DNA of 7,401 bases from Deltaproteobacteria bacterium. Lineage in GTDB: Bacteria > Desulfobacterota > DSM-4660 > Desulfatiglandales > Desulfatiglandaceae. Shown here piece after piece: positions 1 to 5,377 of this stretch. The notes beneath the pieces are model-generated. The model did not search any database. It worked only from the letters and a program-made list of their open reading frames with translations, and was not told the origin of the DNA. The stretch spans positions 1 to 7,401 of the forward strand of contig JAFDJF010000100.1 of assembly GCA_019307645.1 (NCBI GenBank). The letters run 5' to 3'. The position numbers were made by a program, and so were the translations under genes. Each line of letters starts with the position of its first letter. Within the stretch, counting starts at the first letter, position 1.

Positions 1-42
1 CGCGACTGTAAGGTGCCGGAATATGGGCGTGTGGCCCAATAA
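1..42 (+). CDS. possible C-terminal tail of an upstream gene, partial
   Basis: Frame 1 is open from the window edge and ends in TAA at 40-42, reading RDCKVPEYGRVAQ. In minor-pilin operons the gene before pilV is often a FimT/GspH-type pseudopilin, and a terminal 'GRV' is seen in some of these proteins, so that is the best guess. Thirteen residues cannot establish identity, and another frame is also open over the same bases. A 5-bp hairpin (TGGGC/GCCCA) overlaps the end of this tail. Extending the sequence to the left would settle it. Confidence 0.25.
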   Translation, partial: RDCKVPEYGRVAQ

Positions 43-144
43 TTAGCCATTTGAAATTATGTTTTCTAAAAATTCCATTCAAGATTGTTTATGCAAGGTT
101 CAGGTAATAGCCCGGCAATTAAAAAGAGGAACAAAACAAGAAAT

Positions 145-281
145 GAACATTGAACGTCGAACGTCCAACATCGAACGTCGAAGAATGAAGTCGTTTTGCT
201 CCGTTGATTTTTATAAAAATGACACGCCGGAGGCGTACCACAGTTCGACGTTGGACGTTCGATGTTCGACGTTGGACGTTG
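145..281. repeat. inverted repeat built from tandem 7-bp units
   Basis: The left arm (145-179) is five consecutive heptamers: GAACATT, GAACGTC, GAACGTC, CAACATC, GAACGTC, followed by GAA. The right arm (247-281) is five heptamers of the complementary sense: GACGTTG, GACGTTC, GATGTTC, GACGTTG, GACGTTG, preceded by TTC. The arms are inverted copies across a spacer of about 60 bp and can pair in more than one register because each arm is itself periodic. The spacer holds a perfect 14-bp palindrome (207-220) and a short hairpin ACGCC-GGA-GGCGT (224-236). An open frame runs through the element into pilV, giving an artefactual peptide of the NIERRTSNIERR / STLDVRCSTLDV type. From memory, similar arrays recur between genes in Desulfobacterota; this was not checked. 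Confidence 0.85.
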
Positions 282-296
282 ATTGTTTATTTGGGC

Positions 297-324
297 TTAA
301 CGTTTATTTCTATCAGTTTATAAA
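297..324 (+). promoter_or_regulatory. possible sigma-70-type promoter for pilV-pilX-pilY1
   Basis: A TTAACG hexamer (297-302, 4 of 6 to TTGACA) lies 16 bp before TATAAA (319-324, 5 of 6 to TATAAT). Transcription would begin near 331 and leave a leader of about 25 nt before the pilV ATG at 356. It sits just after the heptamer inverted repeat. The region is AT-rich, so chance matches are likely; the operon may instead be read through from an upstream gene. Confidence 0.3.
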
Positions 325-355
325 AATTGGATTTGCATATTTAATTGCCGGTTTA

Positions 356-862
356 ATGATACGTCCTCAGGTCGTGAATCAGTCTGAAAAGGGCTTCACT
401 CTGGTGGAGGTTATGGTAGCCATTGTTGTTTTGAGCATAGGTTTTTTCGCGGTAGGTTCAATGCAGATCTCGGCCGTCACTACCAACTCATCCGCCAATC
501 ACATTACAGAGGCAACAAATCTGGCACAGAGTCGGCTTGAAGAACTAATGGCGCTTGAATACAGTCGGATTTCCACAGACCCGGACCTGATTGATGATGC
601 GGCAACTGCGGGAGGCTCTGAGTCATATACTGATTCAAACGGCAATGGACTTCGGGATGAGAAAGAACCATATGCGGATTCAAACAACAATGGCGTTTGG
701 GATGCGGCGCATGTAGATCCCAACCCTCCACCGGGTTACGCAATTACCTGGAGCGTGTTGGACAACACGGCCGGCAGTCCGGAAAAGTATATCAGGGTTT
801 ATGTTACACGGCATGACAATAAAAGAGCGATTATGCTCTCCTGCATTAAATCCAGAGAATAA
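356..862 (+). CDS. pilV: type IV pilus minor pilin PilV with paired calcium-type loops
   Basis: A 168-residue minor pilin expected to be processed by the prepilin peptidase PilD and to join the tip or priming complex of a type IV pilus in the inner membrane. The class III leader is MIRPQVVNQSEKG, cut before Phe14; Phe+1 and Glu+5 (Glu18) are both present, followed by a hydrophobic helix to about residue 36 (VMVAIVVLSIGFFAVGSMQ). The stretch ANLAQSRLEELMAL-like at 53-67 is typical of PilV. Residues 93-104 (DSNGNGLRDEKE) and 108-119 (DSNNNGVWDAAH) are two EF-hand-like loops. The open frame extends back to 59 through the heptamer repeat, but the ATG at 356 gives a normal 13-residue leader, so it was chosen. 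No good Shine-Dalgarno is visible. The next gene, pilX, starts 56 bp downstream. PilV assignment is by family style and operon position; another PilV/GspI-like minor pilin is the alternative. Confidence 0.85.
   Translation: MIRPQVVNQSEKGFTLVEVMVAIVVLSIGFFAVGSMQISAVTTNSSANHITEATNLAQSRLEELMALEYSRISTDPDLIDDAATAGGSESYTDSNGNGLRDEKEPYADSNNNGVWDAAHVDPNPPPGYAITWSVLDNTAGSPEKYIRVYVTRHDNKRAIMLSCIKSRE
632..712 (+). repeat. tandem 45-bp-offset repeat encoding two calcium-type loops in pilV
   Basis: Two copies begin with the same GATTCAAAC at 632 and 677, exactly 45 bp (15 codons) apart, and each continues into an AAYGGN...GGGATG pattern. They encode DSNGNGLRDEKE and DSNNNGVWDAAH, each preceded by Tyr-(Thr/Ala). 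The first loop fills EF-hand positions 1, 3, 5, 9 and 12 with D, N, N, D and E. The second has His at position 12. The similarity at DNA level suggests a local duplication. Confidence 0.75.
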
Positions 863-918
863 TATACGATATTTCAATTTACCAATAAAACCTGACGTAA
901 ACAGGGGAGTGAAGCTAT

Positions 919-1548
919 ATGCGTAGAATGGAAAATTGTATGAAAGAAAAATTCGTGGCGAACGATGACAAAGGCGCAGTCCTGGTGGTCGTTATGCTCA
1001 TATTGCTGCTCTTAACGCTTATGGGCAAGGGGGCGACAACAACAGCCACTATCGAGATGGGGATAGCCGCCAATGAACGATCTTATAAAAAGACCTTTTA
1101 CACTGCAGAGGCGGGGATTGGGCATATAAAAACAAGGCTTCAGACCGAGTTCACAGGCAGAAACCAGGCAAAAATCGCATCAGGCCAGACCCCTGACTGG
1201 GACTTTGCATTGAACGGAACCGTAGAAGGTGTTAACGCCGCTACTGATACGAATTCTTCCGGGGGTGCTGTCTGGGCAACCGATCAAGCCATGGATGACG
1301 GGGAAAGGTTGTACAGTCACAATACTGTTACCGTATGGAACAATCCTGACGACAAGGGCGGTATCACCAACGACACAGACCGGTTGCTGTACATCCGGTC
1401 AGCTGCAACAGGTCCCAGGGGGACGACGAGCAGCGTAGAGGTGATCCTGCTCGGACAGGCTTCCGGTGAAGCGATTACAGGATACCTTGCACAGGCCGGT
1501 GCCCGCAGCATGGACGTTCGCGCCATTTCCGACTTCACGGTTCAATAA
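919..1548 (+). CDS. pilX: type IV pilus minor pilin PilX
   Basis: A 209-residue protein with the PilX N-terminal signature: a charged leader ending in DKG (Gly19), then a hydrophobic helix from Ala20 to about Met35 (AVLVVVMLILLLLTLM), then an amphipathic stretch with ANERSYKKTFYTAEAGI (51-67). The AEAG motif after the helix is characteristic of the PilX/GspK group. Position +5 of the mature helix is Val rather than Glu, as expected for this group, which caps the minor-pilin complex. The C-terminal half is polar and rich in Asp, Asn, Gly and Thr. A Shine-Dalgarno GGGGAG (904-909) lies 9 nt before the ATG at 919. Internal ATGs at 928 and 940 would shorten the leader and cannot be excluded. It lies between pilV and pilY1 and is expected to act with both at the pilus tip. 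Confidence 0.85.
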   Translation: MRRMENCMKEKFVANDDKGAVLVVVMLILLLLTLMGKGATTTATIEMGIAANERSYKKTFYTAEAGIGHIKTRLQTEFTGRNQAKIASGQTPDWDFALNGTVEGVNAATDTNSSGGAVWATDQAMDDGERLYSHNTVTVWNNPDDKGGITNDTDRLLYIRSAATGPRGTTSSVEVILLGQASGEAITGYLAQAGARSMDVRAISDFTVQ

Positions 1549-1560
1549 GGCTTCCAATTA

Positions 1561-1601
1561 AGGGTTCGCGCAAAATGTGAATTTATTTTTGCGCGAGCCC
1601 T
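1561..1601 (+). other. strong intercistronic hairpin between pilX and pilY1
   Basis: The arms 1561-1575 (AGGGTTCGCGCAAAA) and 1587-1601 (TTTTGCGCGAGCCCT) pair over 15 bp with one G-U wobble and an 11-nt loop. It starts 13 nt after the pilX stop. There is no T-run after the right arm on either strand, so it does not look like an intrinsic terminator. A role as RNA stability or processing element, or as a differential-expression element between pilX and pilY1, is inference. Confidence 0.75.
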
Positions 1602-1626
1602 AAGGAGACCTGGCATGCATGTCTAG
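1602..1626 (+). promoter_or_regulatory. Shine-Dalgarno followed by three-codon mini-ORF upstream of pilY1
   Basis: AAGGAG at 1602-1607 directly follows the hairpin. Seven bases later an ATG at 1615 opens a frame reading Met-His-Val-stop (1615-1626). A second ATG at 1619 opens a 12-codon frame ending at 1657. Neither is in the pilY1 frame. The first in-frame ATG (1630) is 22 nt from this ribosome site, too far for efficient use. The site may be a leader mini-ORF or a chance arrangement. Confidence 0.35.
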
Positions 1627-1668
1627 ATCATGTATCTTAGATATCAGTTTTTATTAAGGATAGGAAAC

Positions 1669-1674
1669 AGGTGG
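1669..1674 (+). promoter_or_regulatory. ribosome binding site that decides the pilY1 start
   Basis: AGGTGG lies 6 nt before the ATG at 1681. Starting there gives a compact signal peptide, whereas the upstream in-frame ATG at 1630 would add 17 residues before it and has no properly spaced ribosome site. Confidence 0.6.
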
Positions 1675-1680
1675 TCAAAA

Positions 1681-4125
1681 ATGACAATCAGAGCCCGGGC
1701 AATCTTTTTTTTCTCATTTTTAATGGTCATTATTTTTGGCGCAGCGTCTGCAAATCCGGACGATGGCAGTACCGGCAGCGTTTCTGTACAGGATTTGGCC
1801 GATGTTGCAACACACAGCAGTTTCTCACCATCTTCACCCGTTGTACTGGCAAATCTTTTATTCTCCGGATACTATGAGATCCCCGAAATTTCCGGGGCGG
1901 AAAAGTTGCCATGGGGCCATGTGACGGCAACCAGAATGTATGATCCCGTGGACCCTTGCCGCACCGAAAAGGCTGAACTCTGGGACGCCGGCAAAGTGTT
2001 AAATGCCATGGGACCTGGTGAAAGAAATATCTATTTTCCCCATATCAGGGTGACCCGAGTGATGGGTGTGACGATTGCGACGGGAAACGGCATCACAAAG
2101 ACTTTTTCCGGGACACTTTATCACCCGGTCGTGGCCACCACCGTCAGGGTTTCTGACCCGCGTGAAATTTTTCATGATGAGCACATAAAAGACCTGCGAG
2201 GTGATTTTGGCGGAACGGGAACCATTAACCGGTTTAGCGGGACATTTAATGTTACTTTTGAGGAGCCGCCCGGAATGGGGGCCCCCATCCAATGCAGTTA
2301 CGCTTACTATACAGCAAACGCGTCCATGCTGGCATTCAATAACAGCAATGTAAGCAATGCTCACCTGGGCCTTGATAACACACCTGTATCCTCCAGCGGA
2401 TACATGCATGACTTAAACGGCGACGGCAGTTTCGATGAGTCCGACGGAAACTATCTGGTCCAGTGGGTCAGGGGTTACAGCGATGGGTCAAGTACCCAAA
2501 AGGAATGGCTTCTCGGGGCCGTTGCCTACAGTGTCCCGGCAGTGGTTACCCCGCCAGGCAGACCTACATGGTACTATGGAACCGATATCACTGAAACCGA
2601 GCGGCAAGGGTTCGATTCGTTTTTGGCGGCCAATAGTGAACGGCGAACGGTTGTATGTGTCGGCTCAAGAGACGGTATGCTTCATGCTTTTGATGCGGGC
2701 CGGTTTCGCTGGGGTGATAACGCGGAAAGCGCTGTCGTCGAAAAACAGGGTTATTTCAAATGGGAGGTTTTAGATGCTGATTCCTCTTTTAATGAGCAAT
2801 GGAGTAAGTTGCTTGCGCTTTATTCGATTTCACCTCCTGATTTCCGGTGGCAGAATATCGGTGACGGAGAAAAAGCCCCGGATTATGGCAGCGGTGCGGA
2901 GTTGTGGGCGTTTATTGCCCCGAACCTCGTTGCAAGGCTAAAAAATAATCTCTTGAAGGGTGAAGATCAGGCCCGTGTGGATGCCTCCCCGACCATAGCA
3001 GACGTGTATTGTAACGGACAATGGCGTACCGTTTTGCTTTGCGGTGAAGGAAGTGGCGGTGACGCAATATTTTGTCTTGATATCACGGATCCTGAAAGGC
3101 CTCTTTTTTTATGGGAATTTTCTGATCCGGATCTTTTCAGAAGCCGGTCCTCTCCAGCTGTGGCGCAGGTCGGACAAATTGCGCTGGGCGGGTTAAAAAG
3201 ATGGGTTGCCTTTATCGTGTCAGGAGAGATCTCAGAAGCAACTCTTGATCCTTCTGTATATCTTATCGATATTGCAGACGGGAGTGTTTTGAGTCGGGTG
3301 TTTTTGCACGCAGGCATAGACAGAAACGGCGATGGTATTGATGATGGAATGAGAGGCGTCCCCGGCGGGCGGCCCGCAGTTATAGATTCTGACGGGAATG
3401 GATATGTGGACCGGATATATATCGGGACGGATAAGGGATTCATGTTCAAAATGAATATCCCGGATGATCTTGGCACCCCGGGATATACCGTCGATCAATG
3501 CGTGATCAATACGGTTTTTTCTTACGAAGACAGCCTTGGTTTTTTGCACGCTGTGCCCGTGGATCAGCAGTTCCAACCCATCTGCGCTTCTCCTACGGCA
3601 GTTGTGGACAACGATTACAGTCAACAAGGCGATGTTGGATACAATATCAGGTTGTTTTTTGGCACCAGTGACAGTCCCTGTTTTGATGAAAATATCAACA
3701 CTGCGGATACGTCCTGCCACTTCTTTGCCTATGTTGACAATAACGGTAAAGGCGAGTGCAATGCAGGTTCGGTTGCACTGGACTGGTATAAGGCCGTTCC
3801 TCAGGGGCATCGAATTTTCACTTCGGCATCTGCCGCCGCTGGAACGGTCTATTTCGGCACCTCCGCATCTGAAGGGGTTATCAGTGGAGAAGGCGCTACG
3901 GGCATGCTGTTTGCGTTGAACATGGTGGATGGCGCAGTAATATTCGAGCAGGAGGCAGGCAATATCACATCATCGCCTTTGGTGCAGGATGAGCATTTGT
4001 ACATCAGGACCAGCATACCCGGAGGAAAAAATCTCATCGTTCTGGGAGGCGGCGGTTATAATAACCATGTGATCAGGAGTCCAGCTGCTCAAGCGGCAAT
4101 ACAGGCGTGGAAGGAGTTATGGTAG
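1681..4125 (+). CDS. pilY1: type IV pilus tip adhesin / assembly factor PilY1 (PilC family)
   Basis: An 814-residue secreted protein; PilY1/PilC sits at the pilus tip, controls extension and retraction and can act as adhesin. The signal peptide is about residues 1-24 (ending GAASA). Residues 100-118 (ELWDAGKVLN...RNIYF) match the PilY1 'WDAG..L....R.I' segment, and 258-290 hold LVQWVRGY and a short 'LG..YS.P.V' stretch. The beta-propeller domain then begins: VVCVGSRDGMLHAFDAG (324-340), ELWAFIAPNLVARLK (407-421), VDASPTIADVY (433-443) and DAIFCLDITDP (461-471). Calcium-type loops are DLNGDGSFDESD (244-255), DRNGDGIDD (547-555) and DSDGNGYVD (569-577); the last occupies the place of the known PilY1 calcium loop before 'YIGTDKG'. 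It is shorter than the Pseudomonas protein of over 1100 residues, and no MIDAS-type von Willebrand A motif (DxSxS) is visible. About 11 cysteines are present. Start chosen at 1681 from the ribosome site and signal peptide; 1630 is the alternative. Confidence 0.92.
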   Translation: MTIRARAIFFFSFLMVIIFGAASANPDDGSTGSVSVQDLADVATHSSFSPSSPVVLANLLFSGYYEIPEISGAEKLPWGHVTATRMYDPVDPCRTEKAELWDAGKVLNAMGPGERNIYFPHIRVTRVMGVTIATGNGITKTFSGTLYHPVVATTVRVSDPREIFHDEHIKDLRGDFGGTGTINRFSGTFNVTFEEPPGMGAPIQCSYAYYTANASMLAFNNSNVSNAHLGLDNTPVSSSGYMHDLNGDGSFDESDGNYLVQWVRGYSDGSSTQKEWLLGAVAYSVPAVVTPPGRPTWYYGTDITETERQGFDSFLAANSERRTVVCVGSRDGMLHAFDAGRFRWGDNAESAVVEKQGYFKWEVLDADSSFNEQWSKLLALYSISPPDFRWQNIGDGEKAPDYGSGAELWAFIAPNLVARLKNNLLKGEDQARVDASPTIADVYCNGQWRTVLLCGEGSGGDAIFCLDITDPERPLFLWEFSDPDLFRSRSSPAVAQVGQIALGGLKRWVAFIVSGEISEATLDPSVYLIDIADGSVLSRVFLHAGIDRNGDGIDDGMRGVPGGRPAVIDSDGNGYVDRIYIGTDKGFMFKMNIPDDLGTPGYTVDQCVINTVFSYEDSLGFLHAVPVDQQFQPICASPTAVVDNDYSQQGDVGYNIRLFFGTSDSPCFDENINTADTSCHFFAYVDNNGKGECNAGSVALDWYKAVPQGHRIFTSASAAAGTVYFGTSASEGVISGEGATGMLFALNMVDGAVIFEQEAGNITSSPLVQDEHLYIRTSIPGGKNLIVLGGGGYNNHVIRSPAAQAAIQAWKELW
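2080..2313 (+). other. inserted beta-domain within PilY1
   Basis: Residues 134-211 of PilY1 break the usual N-terminal PilY1 pattern. They show the order GNGITKTFSGTL, a 'V..TTVRVSD' strand, GGTGTINRFSGTFNVTFEEP and 'PP.MGAPIQCSYAY'. I recognise this G-N-G-x-T-x-x-F-x-G-T-L ... G-T-I-x-x-x-(S/T)-G-x-x-x-V-x-F ... P-x-G-x-x-I-x-x-x-Y layout from recurring small modules in secreted adhesin-like and phage tail-type proteins. It is recalled, not searched. The flanking WDAG and VRG segments of PilY1 are intact on both sides. Confidence 0.5.
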
Positions 4126-4223
4126 CCTCGGGATTTTCCGGCCGAGCTTTGCGCAAACCCTTACTATCAAAAGACTTCCTCTAATGTGGTCTTGTGACCC
4201 ATGCTTTGGTATACAGCTCTGAC

Positions 4224-4260
4224 AAAAAAAGCAGAGCCAAATCAATGGCCCTGCTTTTTG
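4224..4260. terminator. bidirectional intrinsic terminator between pilY1 and the convergent gene
   Basis: AGCAGAGCCA (4230-4239) pairs with TGGCCCTGCT (4246-4255) around a 6-nt loop, with one A-C mismatch. The stem is flanked by seven A residues on the left (4224-4230) and TTTTT on the right, so both strands have a stem followed by a T-run. It sits about 100 bp after the pilY1 stop and 40 bp after the stop of the - strand gene, which suits shared termination. An alternative stem (GCTCTG 4216-4221 with CAGAGC 4232-4237) could compete. Confidence 0.8.
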
Positions 4261-4299
4261 TTTAAATCACTTTAACTCGGCTGGGAGTCAGTGCTAATA

Positions 4300-5037
4300 C
4301 TAACGGATTCTGGTTTTTGCCGCACACCTTAGAATAGCCATTTTCTCCTTCCAGGTGATAACACCTTCCTTTTTCAGCTTGTGAGTAAGGCGGGCAACAT
4401 GCCTTACAAAGTGGCGGTGCCTTTTTCCCTCTTTTGCACATTCATTAATCCGTTCCGAGATGAGTTGGCCGTTATAGATCAAATCTACTACATCCGTATC
4501 GCAACCACCTATGACAATTGTTTCAACCGTATCGCAAACATCCCCAATCCCGTCATTATCAAAGTCTTCCTGGTCATTGTTGGGATTACAGGGACAATTA
4601 TCATAAGCATCCGGGACCTCATCACCGTCTATATCAGACTCGTTAACTGTCTGTTCGCAGGCAGATCCTACTGTTAAAGTTTTCAGGTCCAGCACGCTCC
4701 CATCGAATCCGGGCATGCCCTGATACAGAATCACAATGATCTCATAATCCTCTCCCGGCGGGGAAAATTCTATACTGAAATTACAGATTGATTCCAGCGA
4801 ATTAAAACCAGGCGGAAGATTCGGGTTCGAATCTGAGGGAATAAGTACGGTGACATTTTTTTCTTCCTCCGAAACCGTAGCAAAATAGTTTTCTGAATCA
4901 CACCCGGAATAGGTTGCCGTGATCTCAATGGAGAATGGTTCCTGCTCAGTGACGCTGACCATGTCAATGGCTTCTCCCCAAACCCGGGCAGAAAATAAAA
5001 GACAAAGGATAGCTACAAAAACAATGGCTTTCTTCAT
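4300..5037 (-). CDS. secreted thrombospondin type 3 repeat protein
   Basis: A 245-residue exported protein of unknown function. The signal peptide is about residues 1-21 (MKKAIVFVAILCLLFSARVW then G-E-A). Residues 22-125 look like a beta-rich domain with Cys46, Cys85 and Cys127 that I do not recognise. Residues 135-169 are one complete thrombospondin type 3 calcium repeat: DIDGDEVPD, then DNCP, then DFDNDGIGDVCD. Residues 172-245 form a helical tail (GCDTDVVDLI..., INECAK, FVRHVARLTHKLKKEGVI, ILRCAA) that resembles a recurrent C-terminal module in secreted proteins, usually with an 'NHGQFV..VAHLTN.LKKAG.I' pattern; here NHGQ is replaced by RHRH. A strong ribosome site (AGGAGGT, complement of 5044-5050) lies 6 nt before the start. 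It is convergent with pilY1 and divergent from recN, so it is probably its own transcription unit. A link to the pilus is only positional. Confidence 0.85.
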   Translation of the reverse strand: MKKAIVFVAILCLLFSARVWGEAIDMVSVTEQEPFSIEITATYSGCDSENYFATVSEEEKNVTVLIPSDSNPNLPPGFNSLESICNFSIEFSPPGEDYEIIVILYQGMPGFDGSVLDLKTLTVGSACEQTVNESDIDGDEVPDAYDNCPCNPNNDQEDFDNDGIGDVCDTVETIVIGGCDTDVVDLIYNGQLISERINECAKEGKRHRHFVRHVARLTHKLKKEGVITWKEKMAILRCAAKTRIR

Positions 5038-5084
5038 AACGTTACCTCCTGTGCATATTTTTTATGGTCAACCCAAATGTCTCT

Positions 5085-5140
5085 CAGCCGGATTGATTAG
5101 CAGTGGGCCTTTCTGAGTCCTGACCCATGAATGCCGGCTG
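5085..5140 (-). promoter_or_regulatory. possible two-tier stem-loop in the 5' leader of the thrombospondin-repeat gene
   Basis: An outer perfect 7-bp inverted repeat (CAGCCGG 5085-5091 with CCGGCTG 5134-5140) encloses an inner pair (5104-5109 with 5122-5127). On the - strand RNA the inner stem is UGGGUC/GGCCCA with a G-U wobble; on the + strand the same position would be a C-A mismatch. The structure therefore fits a transcript of the - strand gene better. It would lie within the leader if transcription starts at the candidate sigma-54 site. No known riboswitch is recognised. Confidence 0.35.
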
Positions 5141-5166
5141 TATATCCCTCTCTGCAATACATAGCA

Positions 5167-5182
5167 AGCAACTGACATGCCA
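5167..5182 (-). promoter_or_regulatory. candidate sigma-54 (-24/-12) promoter for the thrombospondin-repeat gene
   Basis: Reading the - strand, the bases are TGGCATGTCAGTTGCT. This fits the sigma-54 pattern TGGCAC-G-N4-TTGC(A/T) at every fixed position except C to T at the sixth base, with GG and GC at the correct separation. Transcription would start near 5155, leaving a leader of about 118 nt before the start codon. No binding site for an enhancer-binding protein was identified upstream. Confidence 0.5.
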
Positions 5183-5329
5183 CAGCAAGGAACATTTTGA
5201 AAAAAACTAGTCAACATAATGAAATTTCAGGATAAAATCAATTCTATAATAACCAATGGGAATGTTATTCCAGTCGTTTTTTCATGCTTTTGTGTGTATC
5301 ATTTTATACATGTGTTTATCATAACTACT

Positions 5330-5350
5330 CAGGTTCAGGGTTCGAGGTTC
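5330..5350 (+). repeat. short tandem heptamer array (GGTTC type)
   Basis: Three head-to-tail 7-bp units, CAGGTTC, AGGGTTC and GAGGTTC, run into the hairpin at 5357. The last unit differs by one base from the GACGTTC unit in the 145-281 element, so both arrays may belong to one repeat family. Only three units are present. Confidence 0.6.
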
Positions 5351-5356
5351 ACGATT

Positions 5357-5377
5357 AATCCCGATTTTATCGGGATT
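5357..5377 (+). terminator. perfect 9-bp hairpin, terminator-like or REP-like
   Basis: AATCCCGAT (5357-5365) and ATCGGGATT (5369-5377) form a perfect 9-bp stem with a TTT loop, followed on the + strand by TTCTTC. It resembles a weak intrinsic terminator, but no + strand gene ends just upstream. Its position right after the heptamer array suggests it is instead part of an intergenic repeat element. Confidence 0.5.

Noticed and set aside
145..281. CRISPR array
   Set aside because: The units are only 7 bp, contiguous and arranged as inverted arms, with no unique spacers between repeats.
59..355. N-terminal extension of the pilV open frame
   Set aside because: The 99 extra codons run through the heptamer inverted repeat, have no ribosome site and would bury the prepilin leader; the ATG at 356 gives a normal leader.
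1612..1627. Cluster of restriction-type palindromes (GCATGC, ATGCAT, TCTAGA) suggesting a cloning scar
   Set aside because: The flanking sequence is continuous with the operon and short palindromes of this kind arise by chance; no vector sequence is seen.
3232..3810. Long - strand open frame opposite pilY1
   Set aside because: It is a shadow of the pilY1 coding frame, with no ribosome site and no recognisable protein features.
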